The notes: a model not told the origin generated them from the sequence alone. A DNA stretch of 64,000 bases from Leifsonia aquatica (GCF_014190775.1 NZ_JACHVP010000001.1:1674001-1738000); one strand, 5' to 3'; numbered from the stretch's first letter, positions 1 to 10,144 are shown. Numbers and translations are program-made.

Positions 1-128
1 AGCCGGTCGATGGTGGCGGGCAGCGCGGCGGCGGCCCGCTCGTTGCGCGGCGGGTAGAGCTCGAAGGAGTACCGCGCGGTGGTACAGCTCATGAGGTCCT
101 CGGGGTGATCGATCAGCGGCACGGACAC
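1..128 (-). CDS. metF: methylenetetrahydrofolate reductase, N-terminal fragment (cut by window edge)
   Basis: Only about 42 codons are present; the gene continues beyond position 1. The reverse strand reads GTG-TCC-GTG-CCG and soon gives RYSFELYPPRNE. This matches the SFE(F/L)xPPR signature at the first beta strand of methylenetetrahydrofolate reductases, which reduce 5,10-methylene-THF to 5-methyl-THF for methionine synthesis. Start codons at 128 (GTG), 122 (GTG) and 92 (ATG) are all in frame. The ATG at 92 has GAGGA just upstream, so a shorter protein is possible. The family call rests on this short motif only. Confidence 0.7.
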   Translation of the reverse strand, partial: MSVPLIDHPEDLMSCTTARYSFELYPPRNERAAAALPATIDR

Positions 129-241
129 CCCGCCTCGGGCCTCACGGCGAGGGGCAGGGTTTCACGGGCGGGTGCCGGGCTCGGCTGTCGCACCACCGAG
201 CGGTCGTCCGCTGCGGTTGAGTGCCGAATCTAGCAACGCGA

Positions 242-297
242 AAGGCCGGACGGAATCGCGGGTGTCATCATTCGACACACGCGCTCCGTCCGGCCTT
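242..297 (-). terminator. stem-loop between hflX and metF
   Basis: A perfect 13-bp inverted repeat (AAGGCCGGACGGA at 242-254 against TCCGTCCGGCCTT at 285-297) encloses a loop that can itself pair (GTGTC/GACAC). It lies 27 nt beyond the hflX stop and is probably the hflX terminator. The following T-run is only three bases. The rest of 129-323 shows no gene and presumably holds the metF promoter. Confidence 0.65.
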
Positions 298-323
298 CCT
301 GTCGCCGGTGCGGCCTCAGGCGT

Positions 324-1835
324 TCAGACCGCGAAGGGCTCGAACACCGCCGTGTACTCCGGCATGATCTTCGCGTGCACGCGGGTGCCCTCCTCCACGT
401 ACTCCGTGGCGAGGACACGCCCGCGCTCATGCAGGGCCGAGATCAGGTCGCCCCGGTCGTATGGCACCATCAGCTCCACCTCCACCGAGAGGTCGGGCAG
501 CAGCCGCGAGATCGCCGCGAGCACCTCGTCGATGCCCTCGCCCGTTCGCGCGGAGGCGAAGATCGCCACCGGCTCCAGACCGCGCAGCACGAGCCGCTCA
601 TCCGGTCCGATCAGGTCGGACTTGTTGAAGACCACGATCTCCGGGATGTCGCGGGCACCGACCTCGCCGATGACGTCGCGGACCGTCGCCAGCTGCGACG
701 CGGGGTCGGGGTGGGAGCCGTCGACGACGTGCAGGATGACGTCGGAGTCGGCCACCTCCTCCAGCGTCGAGCGGAACGCCTCCACCAGCTGGTGCGGAAG
801 GTTGCGCACGAAGCCGACCGTGTCGGCGAGCGTGTAGAGCCGGCCGTCGGCGGTCACCGAGCGGCGCACGGTCGCGTCGAGGGTCGCGAACAGCGCGTTC
901 TCGACGAGCACGCCCGCCTTGGTCACGCGGTTCAGGAGGCTCGACTTGCCTGCGTTCGTGTAGCCGGCGATCGCGACCGACGGCACCGAGTTGCGGTTGC
1001 GGTTCGCACGCTTGGCCTCACGGGCCGGCTTGAACCCGGCGATCTGCTTGCGCAGCTTCGCCATCCGCGTGTGGATGCGTCGGCGGTCCAGCTCGATCTT
1101 CGTCTCACCGGGACCACGCGAGCCCATGCCCGCGCCGGCGCCGCCGACCTGGCCACCGGCCTGGCGCGACATCGACTCGCCCCAGCCGCGCAGGCGCGGG
1201 AGCAGGTACTCGAGCTGCGCGAGCTCGACCTGCGCCTTGCCCTCCCGGCTCTTGGCGTGCTGGCTGAAGATGTCGAGGATCACCGCGGTGCGGTCGATCA
1301 CCTTCACCTTCACGACGTCCTCCAGTGCGCGCCGCTGACTGGAGGCGAGTTCCGTGTCGGCCACGACCGTGTCCGCGCCGAGGGCGGCGACGACGCTCGC
1401 GAGCTCCTCCGCCTTGCCCCGACCCAGGTAGGTGCTCGGGTCGGGATGCGGGCGGCGCTGCAGGAGACCGTCGAGCACCACGGCGCCGGCGGTCTCCGCC
1501 AGGGCGGCGAGCTCGCGCATGGAGTTCTCGGCGTCCTGCAGGCTGCCCTGCGAGTACACGCCGATCAGCACCACGTTCTCGAGCCGCAGCTGCCGGTACT
1601 CGACCTCGGTGACGTCCTCGAGCTCGGTCGAGAGGCCGCTGACGCGGCGCAGTGCCGCACGCTCCTCCCGGTCGAACTGCTCGCCGTCGTGCGAGCCGTC
1701 GGTGGTCTCCGTCGACTGCAGCGCCTGCGCCCCGGTTCCGAACAGCGTCACGCTCGCACGGTTCTTCTCGGTCGCCAGCACGCGCGCGACGACGTCGTCG
1801 GCCTCGTGTTCTTCGATATTCGTTCGTTCAGTCAT
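324..1835 (-). CDS. hflX: ribosome-associated GTPase HflX
   Basis: HflX is a GTPase that binds ribosomes and helps split stalled or stressed 70S particles. The 503-residue protein has the family order. An N-terminal glycine-rich HflX domain carries YLGRGKAEEL, a coiled linker follows, then the GTPase domain. G1 is GYTNAGKS near residue 290, G3 is DTVGF and G4 is NKSD. The start at 1835 begins MTERTN with GGGGA upstream. An in-frame ATG eight codons earlier lacks a better ribosome site. The gene stands apart from dapF by the divergent methyltransferase gene at 1900, and the two share a 64-bp promoter gap. Confidence 0.93.
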   Translation of the reverse strand: MTERTNIEEHEADDVVARVLATEKNRASVTLFGTGAQALQSTETTDGSHDGEQFDREERAALRRVSGLSTELEDVTEVEYRQLRLENVVLIGVYSQGSLQDAENSMRELAALAETAGAVVLDGLLQRRPHPDPSTYLGRGKAEELASVVAALGADTVVADTELASSQRRALEDVVKVKVIDRTAVILDIFSQHAKSREGKAQVELAQLEYLLPRLRGWGESMSRQAGGQVGGAGAGMGSRGPGETKIELDRRRIHTRMAKLRKQIAGFKPAREAKRANRNRNSVPSVAIAGYTNAGKSSLLNRVTKAGVLVENALFATLDATVRRSVTADGRLYTLADTVGFVRNLPHQLVEAFRSTLEEVADSDVILHVVDGSHPDPASQLATVRDVIGEVGARDIPEIVVFNKSDLIGPDERLVLRGLEPVAIFASARTGEGIDEVLAAISRLLPDLSVEVELMVPYDRGDLISALHERGRVLATEYVEEGTRVHAKIMPEYTAVFEPFAV

Positions 1836-1899
1836 CGTTCGTCCCCGTTCCGGGTCCATCCCAGTTTGTCAGTTCGGCTGCGTCCTGTACGGTCCTCTT

Positions 1900-2526
1900 A
1901 TGGCGAGCGGAGACCACTACTTTTCCACGGCTCCCGAGAGCGAGACGAACCTGCGGCCGATCACCGTACGACTGGCCGGCCAGACGTACGAGCTGACGAC
2001 CGCGAACGGCATCTTCAGCCCCGAGCGCATCGATACGGGAACGAGAGTCCTGCTCGACCATGTCCCCTCTGCGCCGCCGGGCGGTCAGTTCCTCGACCTC
2101 GGCTGCGGCTGGGGGCCCCTGGCTCTCACACTTGCTCTCGAATCCCCTCATGCGACGGTCTGGGCCGTCGACGTCAACACCCGAGCGTTGGACGTGGTGC
2201 GCTTGAACGCGCAGAAGCTCGGTCTCACCAATGTTAACCCCGTGACCCCGGATGATGTTCCCGATGACGTGATGTTCACGACGATCTGGTCGAACCCGCC
2301 CATCCGGATCGGCAAGGATGAGCTGCACAACATCCTGACGCGATGGCTGCCCCGCCTCGAGCCGGGATCCGACGCGTGGCTGGTCGTGCAGCGCAATCTC
2401 GGCAGCGACTCGCTGCAGCGCTGGATCGAGGCGACCATGCCGGAGCTCAAGACCACACGCCAGGCGATCTCCAAGGGGTACCGCGTGCTCCGCTCACACC
2501 GCCCGGCGCGCGCCGCGCAGGAGTAG
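1900..2526 (+). CDS. class I SAM-dependent methyltransferase, RsmC-like
   Basis: The 208-residue protein carries the AdoMet-binding motif FLDLGCGWGPLAL and, further on, SNPPIRIG, the (N/D)PP(Y/F/I) loop of methyltransferases acting on exocyclic amino groups. Together with YELTTANGIFSPERID this resembles the C-terminal catalytic domain of RsmC/RlmG-type rRNA (guanine-N2) methyltransferases. It is shorter than full RsmC and lacks its N-terminal pseudo-domain. The start is the ATG that opens MASGDHYF. It is transcribed divergently from hflX and converges on dapF across a pair of palindromic repeats. The substrate is not shown by sequence. Confidence 0.85.
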   Translation: MASGDHYFSTAPESETNLRPITVRLAGQTYELTTANGIFSPERIDTGTRVLLDHVPSAPPGGQFLDLGCGWGPLALTLALESPHATVWAVDVNTRALDVVRLNAQKLGLTNVNPVTPDDVPDDVMFTTIWSNPPIRIGKDELHNILTRWLPRLEPGSDAWLVVQRNLGSDSLQRWIEATMPELKTTRQAISKGYRVLRSHRPARAAQE

Positions 2527-2535
2527 CTCCGCGCG

Positions 2536-2592
2536 ACATTCGTGCCGAATGTCGTGAATGCGCGCGCGAAACGCGACATTCGTGCCGAATGT
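2536..2592. repeat. paired 17-bp palindrome element, copy 1
   Basis: Two perfect palindromes ACATTCG-TGC-CGAATGT lie at 2536-2552 and 2576-2592, each extendable by a C/G pair plus flanking G or C. Their starts are exactly 40 bp apart with a 23-bp spacer. The element fills the 83-bp gap between the convergent methyltransferase and dapF genes. The same layout recurs at 26470 and 45779. It could fold as two hairpins on either strand. There is no U-run, so it is not a classical terminator. Confidence 0.85.
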
Positions 2593-2609
2593 CGGGGACG
2601 CGCGCCCGG

Positions 2610-3488
2610 TCAGGCGAGCTCGAGCGTGCCGGTGTAGACGAGCTCGGCCGGGCCGGAGAGGGCGACGTGCTCGCCGTCCTCGGTCGCGAACATCCGCACA
2701 CCCACGGTGCCGCCCGGCACATCCACGCGCCATTGGTTCGGGGCGCCGCCGCCGGCCCAGTACCGCACCGCGAGCGCCGCGGCGGCCGCCCCCGTGCCGC
2801 ACGACAGGGTCTCGCCACTGCCGCGCTCGTGGACGCGCATCCGGATGCGGCCGACACCGTCCTTGACGAGCGGGTCGTGCGGGACGACGAACTCGACGTT
2901 CGCGCCGTCCTCCGGTGCGGGCTCCAGGTGCGGGATGTACGTGAGGTCGGCGGCTTCCAGCTCGCTCTCGTCGGCGACCGCGACGACCACGTGCGGGTTG
3001 CCCATGTCGATCCCGAGACCGGGGCGGGCCACCGGGAGCTCCTTGGCCCGGACCAGCGGCTCGCCACCGTCGAGCGCCCAGCGGCCGAGGTCGACCTGGA
3101 ACCCGGTGAGGTTGCGCTGCACATCGCGCACGCCCGAACGGGTGCCGATCGCGAGGGTGTCGCCGTCAGCGAGCTCCACGAGGCCGGACTCGATGAGGTA
3201 CCGGGTGTAGACGCGGATGCCGTTGCCGCACATCTCGGCGGCCGAGCCGTCGGCGTTGTAGTAGTCCATGAACCACTCGGCGGCCTCGTCCTCCGCCAAC
3301 GCCTCGGCTCCCTCGGGGAGGTGCTTCGACTTCACTGCGCGGATCACGCCGTCGGCGCCGACGCCGAAGTGGCGGTCGCAGATCTCGGCGATCTGCGCGG
3401 CCGTCAGCGGCAGGCTGCCGTCGGGGTCCGAGTAGAGCACGAAGTCGTTCCCCGTGCCCTGACCTTTGGTGAAGTGGAGTGTCGCCAT
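2610..3488 (-). CDS. dapF: diaminopimelate epimerase
   Basis: DapF converts LL- to meso-diaminopimelate in lysine and peptidoglycan synthesis. Both catalytic cysteines are visible, in [10 protein letters not shown] and near the end in [11 protein letters not shown]. The N-terminal [12 protein letters not shown] is typical, and 292 residues is the normal length. The ATG at 3488 has AGG eight bases upstream. A GTG at 3494 would instead give a 4-bp GTGA overlap with the miaA stop. It is the last gene of the miaB-miaA-dapF run. It converges on the plus-strand methyltransferase. Confidence 0.95.
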   Translation of the reverse strand: MATLHFTKGQGTGNDFVLYSDPDGSLPLTAAQIAEICDRHFGVGADGVIRAVKSKHLPEGAEALAEDEAAEWFMDYYNADGSAAEMCGNGIRVYTRYLIESGLVELADGDTLAIGTRSGVRDVQRNLTGFQVDLGRWALDGGEPLVRAKELPVARPGLGIDMGNPHVVVAVADESELEAADLTYIPHLEPAPEDGANVEFVVPHDPLVKDGVGRIRMRVHERGSGETLSCGTGAAAAALAVRYWAGGGAPNQWRVDVPGGTVGVRMFATEDGEHVALSGPAELVYTGTLELA

Positions 3489-3490
3489 GC

Positions 3491-4444
3491 TCACAGCCTA
3501 GCGAGCGCCGCGTCGGGCAGCGCCGGGTCGACGTAGTCGAGCCAGTGGAGATCGGGGTAGCGCTTGAACCAGCTCACCTGCCGGCGTGCGTAGCGTCTGG
3601 TGAGCTGCTGGGTCTGCGCGATCGCCTCGGCGCGGCTCAGTTCGCCCCGCAGTTCGGCCAGCGCCTGGGCATAGCCGATGGCGCGGCCGGCCGTGACGCC
3701 GCGTTCGATCCCGAGCGGGATGAGCGCGCGCACCTCGTCCAGGAGCCCCGCCTCCCACATCCGCTCGACCCGTGCGTCGAGCCGCGCTACGAGCTCCTCG
3801 CGGGGCGCGGCCAGCCCGAGGATGGTCACGGGACGCCACGGAGTCGGAGCCTCCGGGAGTGAGCCGCTGACGGGCTCCCCGGTCAGCTCCGCGACTTCGA
3901 GCGCCCGGACGATGCGCCGGCCGTTTGTGGAACCGATACGCGCCGCGGACTGAGGGTCCACCTCGGCGAGGCGGCGGAACAGCATCCCGGGTCCCTGCTC
4001 GGCGAGCTCGGCCTCGAGGCGGGCGCGCAATTCCGGGTCGGTTCCGGGAAAGCGGAAGTCGAAGATCACGCTGGAGACGTACAGGCCCGAACCGCCCACC
4101 AGGATGGGCACTGCACCGCGGCTCCGGATCGCCTCGATGGCGGCGCGTGCCTCCGGCTGGTAGCGGGCGACCGTCGCCTCTTCGGTGACATCGAGCACGT
4201 CGAAGAGGTGGTGCGGGACTCCGCGCCACTCGGCGGGCGGGATCTTCGCCGTGCCGATGTCCATGCCGCGGTAGAGCTGCATCGCGTCCGCGTTGACGAC
4301 CTCCGCCGCCTGGCCGCTGTCGCGCAGGCGCTCGGCGAGGGCAAGCGACAGGTCCGTCTTGCCGGTGCCGGTCGGCCCGACGATAGCGACGATTCCTGGT
4401 GCGTCGATGTCGTGGGCGTCGGTGCCCGGGACGTGGGCGCTCAG
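3491..4444 (-). CDS. miaA: tRNA dimethylallyltransferase, probable CTG start
   Basis: MiaA adds a dimethylallyl group to A37 of tRNAs reading UNN codons. The P-loop GPTGTGKTD lies near residue 28, and [26 protein letters not shown] and the C-terminal RRQVSWFKR are family motifs. No ATG, GTG or TTG lies between the miaB stop and the P-loop. The next GTG codons upstream (4591, 4615) lie deep inside miaB. A CTG at 4442-4444 overlaps the miaB TGA as CTGA, the usual 4-bp coupling layout, and gives 317 residues, the normal length. I therefore call CTG as the start. MiaB, encoded just upstream, thiomethylates the product. Confidence 0.85.
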   Translation of the reverse strand: MSAHVPGTDAHDIDAPGIVAIVGPTGTGKTDLSLALAERLRDSGQAAEVVNADAMQLYRGMDIGTAKIPPAEWRGVPHHLFDVLDVTEEATVARYQPEARAAIEAIRSRGAVPILVGGSGLYVSSVIFDFRFPGTDPELRARLEAELAEQGPGMLFRRLAEVDPQSAARIGSTNGRRIVRALEVAELTGEPVSGSLPEAPTPWRPVTILGLAAPREELVARLDARVERMWEAGLLDEVRALIPLGIERGVTAGRAIGYAQALAELRGELSRAEAIAQTQQLTRRYARRQVSWFKRYPDLHWLDYVDPALPDAALARL

Positions 4445-6087
4445 CGCTGTCCGTCCGTCGGGTCGTAGATCGGCATCGTCCCGACGCCCGGCGAGGTCAG
4501 CGGCTCGCGGTTGCGGAGCGTCGGGAGACCGAGCGAGACCGGGCCGGCTCCCCCGGCGGCGGCACCGGAGCCGTGAGCGGGCACGGCGCACGACTCGGCC
4601 TCGGCACGATCCCACGCGTCGCCGGCCTGGGTGCGGCGGACGCGCAGCGGCGTCGCCGGGTCGGCGTCGGCGATGAGGTAGTGCGGGGCCGCCTGGGTGA
4701 CGCGCACGGTGACGATATCGCCGGGACGCGGTGCCTCCGCGCCCTCGGGCAGCTCGAAGTGCACGAGGCGGCTGTCGCGGGCACGCCCGCTCAGACGGCG
4801 GGTGTCGGCGTCCTTGCGGCCCTCGCCGTTGGCGACGAGCAGCTCGACCTCGCGGCCGACCAACTTCTGGTTCTCCTCCAGGGAGATCCGCTCCTGCAGC
4901 GCGATGAGGCGGTCGTAGCGCTCCTGCACGACCTCCTTCGGGACCTGGTCCTCCATCGTCGCGGCGGGCGTGCCCGGCCGGATGGAGTACTGGAAGGTGA
5001 AGGCCGACGCGAAGCGGGCCGCCTCGACCACGCGCATCGTCTCGAGGAAGTCCTCCTCGGTCTCCCCGGGGAAGCCGACGATGATGTCGGTGCTGATCGC
5101 GGCGTCCGGCAGCTTGGCGCGGACACGGTCGAGGATGCCGAGGAACTTCGAGGAGCGGTACGACCGGCGCATGCTGCGGAGGATGCGGTCCGAGCCGGAC
5201 TGCAGGGGCATGTGGAGTTGCGGCATCACGTTCGGGGTCTCAGCCATCGCGTCGATGACGTCGTCGGTGAATGCGGCCGGGTGCGGGCTGGTGAAGCGGA
5301 TGCGCTCCAGGCCGCGGATCTCGCCGGCCGCGCGAAGCAGCTTGCTGAACGCCTGACGGTCGCCGAACTCGACACCGTAGGAGTTGACGTTCTGGCCGAG
5401 GAGCGTGACCTCGATCGCGCCGTCGTCGACGAGCGCCTGGATCTCCGCGAGGATGTCACCGGGCCGGCGGTCCTTCTCCTTGCCGCGCAGTGACGGCACG
5501 ATGCAGAACGTGCAGGTGTTGTTGCAGCCGACGGAGATCGAGACCCAGCCCGAGTAGGACGAGTCGCGCTTGGTCGGAAGCGTGGAGGGGAAGGTCTCCA
5601 GCGCTTCGAGGATCTCGATCTCGGCGGCGTCGTTGTGACGCGCGCGCTCGAGCAGGCTGGGCAGCGCACCCATGTTGTGGGTGCCGAAGACGACGTCGAC
5701 CCAGGGCGCCTTCTCGAGGATGACGTTCTTGTCCTTCTGGGCCAGGCAGCCGCCGACGGCGATCTGCATCCCCTCGTGGCGGCGCTTGACCCCGGCGAGG
5801 TGGCCGAGGTTGCCGTAGAGCTTGTTGTCCGCGTTCTCGCGCACAGCGCAGGTGTTGATGACGACGACGTCGGCCTCCTCGCCGTCGGCGGGGACGTACC
5901 CGGCCGCCTCGAGGGAGCCGCTCAGGCGCTCCGAGTCGTGGACGTTCATCTGGCAGCCGAAGGTGCGGACCTCGTAGGTCCGGGCGCGTCCGTCGGTGCT
6001 GAGGGCCGCGTCCGAGGGCTGGATGATGCTGCGCTTCTCGAGGACGCTGCGCAGTTCGAGGTCGGTGCGCTGTTCGGTGATGCTCAT
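4441..6087 (-). CDS. miaB: tRNA-2-methylthio-N6-dimethylallyladenosine synthase
   Basis: This radical SAM methylthiotransferase acts on i6A37 made by MiaA. Domains in order are the UPF0004 domain with [17 protein letters not shown], the radical SAM core with the CxxxCxxC cluster motif in GCNNTCTFC, and a TRAM RNA-binding domain ([15 protein letters not shown] onward). A C-terminal tail of about 65 residues rich in Ala, Gly and Pro follows TRAM and looks non-conserved; 548 residues is long for the family. The start at 6087 opens [11 protein letters not shown], with no strong ribosome site seen. Its stop overlaps the probable miaA start. Confidence 0.95.
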   Translation of the reverse strand: MSITEQRTDLELRSVLEKRSIIQPSDAALSTDGRARTYEVRTFGCQMNVHDSERLSGSLEAAGYVPADGEEADVVVINTCAVRENADNKLYGNLGHLAGVKRRHEGMQIAVGGCLAQKDKNVILEKAPWVDVVFGTHNMGALPSLLERARHNDAAEIEILEALETFPSTLPTKRDSSYSGWVSISVGCNNTCTFCIVPSLRGKEKDRRPGDILAEIQALVDDGAIEVTLLGQNVNSYGVEFGDRQAFSKLLRAAGEIRGLERIRFTSPHPAAFTDDVIDAMAETPNVMPQLHMPLQSGSDRILRSMRRSYRSSKFLGILDRVRAKLPDAAISTDIIVGFPGETEEDFLETMRVVEAARFASAFTFQYSIRPGTPAATMEDQVPKEVVQERYDRLIALQERISLEENQKLVGREVELLVANGEGRKDADTRRLSGRARDSRLVHFELPEGAEAPRPGDIVTVRVTQAAPHYLIADADPATPLRVRRTQAGDAWDRAEAESCAVPAHGSGAAAGGAGPVSLGLPTLRNREPLTSPGVGTMPIYDPTDGQR

Positions 6088-6130
6088 GATGCCGACAATT
6101 CTACGTTCGCCCCGGCGCGGATCCGAACGG

Positions 6131-6946
6131 CTACTGGAAGCGCACGCCACCGCGGCGGCGCGACGCGAAGGCGGCGTCCATCGCCTGCCGCACGATGCTG
6201 GAGCTGTAGCCCTTGCGCGCGAGGAATCCGTGCAGCCGGCGTCGTGCGGTCTCCTCGTCGTACGACGACAGCTGCCCGATCCGCTTGACGGCCAGCTCGG
6301 TGGCGCGCTCCAACTCGTCCTCGTCCGCGATGTCGGCCAGTGCGATCTCGATCAGCTCGGGATCGATGTGGCGGCGCTTGAGATCCTGCTCGATCGACGA
6401 TCGGCCCAACCCTTTGCGGCTGTGCTGCGTGAACGCCAGGCTGACGGCGAGCGACGCGTCGTCGATCACGCCGAGGGTCTCGAGGCGGTCGAGCTCGGGA
6501 CCGAACACCTCGGGCTCGATCTCGCGCTTGAGCAGCACCTGTTCCAGCTCCCAGCGCGACATACCCCGACGAGCGAGCTGACGGATGGTGACGGCCGACA
6601 CCTTCTTGCTCTGGCGGTCCGCCTCGTCGTCCTCCGGCTCGGGCGGAAGGGCACGGGCCTCGGACTGCGATGTCGCGGGGCGGCCATCGTCGCCCCAGGT
6701 GTTGTTCCAGCGTGTGGAGCCGGGAAGCTCGACGATTTCTCCCGCGGGCTCGGGCCCCGCGGTCGTGCTCGCACGCCCGGTCCCGGCCGGATGCCGTGGA
6801 CTCCGCTCGCCGCCGTCTCGCGGTGCAGTCGGGCGCCGGAGCGGCGTCACCGGGGCGAGGTGCTCTCCCCCGGTGACACCGCCTTCGTCCGAGCGGGCAT
6901 CGCCGTGCTCGCCCCCGGAGGGATCGGACGGGAACCTCACGACCAT
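6131..6946 (-). CDS. recX: recombination regulator RecX, with N-terminal extension
   Basis: RecX binds RecA filaments and limits their activity. The family part covers residues from about 115 to 271: [52 protein letters not shown] and [16 protein letters not shown] form the three-helix repeats. The first 110 or so residues are Pro/Gly/Glu-rich, look disordered and have no counterpart in E. coli RecX. The start is well supported by GAGGAG six bases before the ATG at 6946. It lies 61 bp downstream of recA and is probably cotranscribed under SOS control. Confidence 0.9.
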   Translation of the reverse strand: MVVRFPSDPSGGEHGDARSDEGGVTGGEHLAPVTPLRRPTAPRDGGERSPRHPAGTGRASTTAGPEPAGEIVELPGSTRWNNTWGDDGRPATSQSEARALPPEPEDDEADRQSKKVSAVTIRQLARRGMSRWELEQVLLKREIEPEVFGPELDRLETLGVIDDASLAVSLAFTQHSRKGLGRSSIEQDLKRRHIDPELIEIALADIADEDELERATELAVKRIGQLSSYDEETARRRLHGFLARKGYSSSIVRQAMDAAFASRRRGGVRFQ

Positions 6947-7007
6947 GCAGATCTCCTCGTGCGACGAACGGATGGACGGTCGACGGGCATCAGGCCCGCG
7001 CCCCGGG

Positions 7008-8087
<1,080 letters not shown>

Positions 8088-8218
8088 GTGCGGTTCTCCT
8101 TCTTACGCTTCGCTGACGAGTTCGACTGTACGAGGAACGTCCGACACAGGGCCGTCGTCCGGCAGATCGGTGGACAACTCGTTTTCGATTGCGGTTGTGA
8201 AGCGAGTCTAGCCACATC

Positions 8219-8232
8219 CGAACATATCTTCG
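8219..8232 (-). promoter_or_regulatory. probable LexA-binding SOS box upstream of recA
   Basis: On the minus strand the site reads CGAAG-ATAT-GTTCG. It matches the actinobacterial SOS box CGAAC-N4-GTTCG at every defined base except one (G for C in the left half). A possible -10 hexamer TAGACT follows on the recA strand 12 bp downstream, so bound LexA would sit over the -35/spacer region. The consensus is established knowledge; binding here is inferred. Confidence 0.6.
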
Positions 8233-8257
8233 AGTCGTTCGAATCGGCGTGTCGGCG

Positions 8258-8482
8258 TCAGTTCTTCGGAGCGGGACGCCCTGCGCCGTGCCAGTGCGAC
8301 GCGGGGACCCCGGCCTCGCGGCAGAGCGCGAACCAGACGTCGCGCGGGGCCGCGCCGGCGTCGAGCGCCTGCTGCGCCGTCCGGCCGCCGAGCTCACCGA
8401 GCACGAGATCGGCCAAGAGTGCCTGGCCGTAGCCGCGGCCGAACTCGTCGACGACGGCGCGCTGGAATTCGCTGAGCTTCAT
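8258..8482 (-). CDS. DUF3046 family protein
   Basis: This small 74-residue protein begins MKLSEFQRAVVDEFG and matches the DUF3046 family, which in Actinobacteria is typically encoded just upstream of recA, as here. The Trp/Arg-containing core (APRDVWFALCREAGVPASHWHG) is visible. No biochemical function is established for the family. The 170-bp gap to recA contains the SOS box, so the two genes are probably separately promoted. Confidence 0.85.
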   Translation of the reverse strand: MKLSEFQRAVVDEFGRGYGQALLADLVLGELGGRTAQQALDAGAAPRDVWFALCREAGVPASHWHGAGRPAPKN

Positions 8483-8512
8483 AGATCCATTCTCACGGGT
8501 CGGACATGACGA

Positions 8513-8540
8513 AGGACGCCCCGCTCACGCGGGGCGTCCT
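8513..8540 (-). terminator. hairpin downstream of clgR
   Basis: A perfect 12-bp stem (AGGACGCCCCGC / GCGGGGCGTCCT) with a 4-nt loop lies between clgR and the DUF3046 gene. It is followed on the minus strand by only a short T stretch. It probably ends clgR transcription before DUF3046. Confidence 0.7.
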
Positions 8541-8566
8541 CGAGTCTTGATGGGATGTCGGCGGTG

Positions 8567-8878
8567 TCAGCGCGAGACCAGCGGCGCTTCCATGGCGGTG
8601 ACGAACTCGTCGGGGACGGTGTCGGGGATGACCGGCTCGAGACCCTCGAGCACCGCGATGCGGTCTCCGACCTCGCGCATGATGACGGACACCGGGGTGT
8701 CCAGAGCGTCGGCGACCGAAGCGAGGATCTCGCTCGACGCCTCCTTCTGTCCGCGCTCGACCTCGCTGAGATAACCGAGGGCGACGCTCGCCTTACTGGC
8801 GACCTGCCGCAACGTGCGGCCCTTCTGCAGGCGGAAGTCCCTGAGCACGTCGCCGATTTCCTGACGTACAAGAATCAT
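8567..8878 (-). CDS. clgR: XRE-family regulator ClgR
   Basis: The 103-residue protein has one helix-turn-helix of the Cro/C1 type at residues 8-65 (GRTLRQVASKASVALGYLSEVERGQKEAS). The sequence and its position between pgsA/pncC and recA match ClgR (Rv2745c in M. tuberculosis). ClgR is a stress activator of clp protease genes and is itself controlled by Clp proteolysis. GAAGGAGG precedes the ATG. The 146-bp gap upstream (8879-9024) holds its promoter; I could not pick out a ClgR box there with confidence. Confidence 0.88.
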   Translation of the reverse strand: MILVRQEIGDVLRDFRLQKGRTLRQVASKASVALGYLSEVERGQKEASSEILASVADALDTPVSVIMREVGDRIAVLEGLEPVIPDTVPDEFVTAMEAPLVSR

Positions 8879-9024
8879 TCGGAGCCTCCTTCTCTACCCT
8901 GCCGACCGATCGATCGGGATGCAACTGTACCGCATCCGTGATGTTCACGATATCGGCGACGACTGGGCTTTTCTTGTGAATGCAGCAGATGTAACGAGAC
9001 CGAAACAGTCCGTATTCCCGGGCC

Positions 9025-9534
9025 TCAGGCGCCGGTCTCGGCGACCAGTTCGGCGATCGCCCGTTCGACGGTGGCGCGCCGGATCTCGGCCCGGTCGCCC
9101 TCCAGTGCGAGCTCGACCACGCGCGTCCCGGTCGAGGTCGCGATGCCGAGGTAGACGGTGCCGACGGCTCGGCCGCCCTGCGGGTCGGGTCCGGCGACGC
9201 CCGTCGTGGCGACGCCGATGTCGACGGCGCGCGCGTTGACGGCGAGACGGGCGCGGACGCCTTCGGCGAGCTGGGCGGCGACGCGGGGGTGCACCGGACC
9301 CTCCGCGTCGAGCAGGGCCGCATCCACGCCGAGGAGGGTGTGCTTGAGCTGGGTCGCGTAGACGACCGCTCCCCCGACCACGACGGCGGACGCCCCGGGC
9401 ACCCGGGTCAGCTCGGCCGTCAGCTCTCCGCCCGTCAGCGACTCGGCGGCGGCGATCGTGCGTCCGGTCTCGCGCAGGCGGGCGATCAGCCGCGCGGTGG
9501 GATCGCCGGCGCGACCGGCGTCAGGCAGCGGCAC
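9025..9534 (-). CDS. pncC: CinA-family nicotinamide-nucleotide amidohydrolase
   Basis: The 169-residue protein corresponds to the stand-alone CinA C-terminal domain, which deamidates NMN to nicotinate mononucleotide in pyridine-nucleotide salvage. Typical motifs are AAAESLTGGELTAELT at the N-terminus and GVATTGVAGPDPQGGRAVGTVYLG in the active-site region. Translation starts at GTG 9534, inside the last codons of pgsA (14-bp overlap), so the two are translationally coupled. No N-terminal molybdopterin-binding CinA domain is present. Confidence 0.9.
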   Translation of the reverse strand: MPLPDAGRAGDPTARLIARLRETGRTIAAAESLTGGELTAELTRVPGASAVVVGGAVVYATQLKHTLLGVDAALLDAEGPVHPRVAAQLAEGVRARLAVNARAVDIGVATTGVAGPDPQGGRAVGTVYLGIATSTGTRVVELALEGDRAEIRRATVERAIAELVAETGA

Positions 9535-10144
9535 GCTTGGCCCGGTGGCCCTTCCAGGCCTGCCAGAGGTAGTCGAACCCGGTGACGACCGTCAGGATCA
9601 CCGCGGCGGTCATGAAGATGCCGTTGACCCAGTAGACCCAGTCGCCCAGCACCGTCCAGAACGGGAAGAGCGCGAGCGAGATCGCGATCGACTGCACGAT
9701 CGTCTTGATCTTGCCGCCGCGGGAGGCGGCGATGACGCCCTGCCGGATCACGACGAAGCGGTAGAGCGTGATGCCGACCTCGCGGACCAGGATGACGATC
9801 GTGACCCACCACGGCAGCTCGCCGAGGATGGAGAGGGCGATGAGGGCGCCGCCCGTCAGCACCTTGTCGGCGATCGGATCGAGCAGCTTGCCGAGGTCGG
9901 TGACGAGGTTGTTGCGCCGGGCGATGGCGCCGTCGACGCCGTCGGTCGCGATCGCGAGGACGAACAGCACGGCCGCCGCCCAGCGCAGCCAGCCGTCGGC
10001 GCCGGCGTCGGCCAGCAGCATCCACACGAACAGCGGGGCGAGCAGGATGCGCACCACCGTGATCACGTTGGGCACGTTCCAGTTGCTGGGCCGCGGGACC
10101 GGGGCTCCCGCCAGCGGGGGTGTCTCGGACGCCATCGCGCTCAT
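9521..10144 (-). CDS. pgsA: CDP-diacylglycerol--glycerol-3-phosphate 3-phosphatidyltransferase
   Basis: This integral membrane enzyme makes phosphatidylglycerol phosphate. The CDP-alcohol phosphotransferase signature DGxxARx8GxxxDxxxD is complete, running from DGAIARRN to GKLLDPIADK. Four to five hydrophobic segments follow the family pattern across 207 residues. The ATG at 10144 directly abuts the ftsK stop (TAG-ATG), with GGGAG just before it. It belongs to the ftsK-pgsA-pncC transcription unit. Confidence 0.93.
   Translation of the reverse strand: MSAMASETPPLAGAPVPRPSNWNVPNVITVVRILLAPLFVWMLLADAGADGWLRWAAAVLFVLAIATDGVDGAIARRNNLVTDLGKLLDPIADKVLTGGALIALSILGELPWWVTIVILVREVGITLYRFVVIRQGVIAASRGGKIKTIVQSIAISLALFPFWTVLGDWVYWVNGIFMTAAVILTVVTGFDYLWQAWKGHRAKRAAA

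Noticed and set aside
2536-2592. CRISPR-like array of spaced palindromes
   Set aside because: There are only two repeats per locus, the repeats are 17 bp, and no cas genes or leader are present.
4445-4615. miaA starting at a GTG inside miaB
   Set aside because: It would overlap miaB by 150-170 bp and add an Arg-rich stretch that looks like a shadow translation of the MiaB tail.
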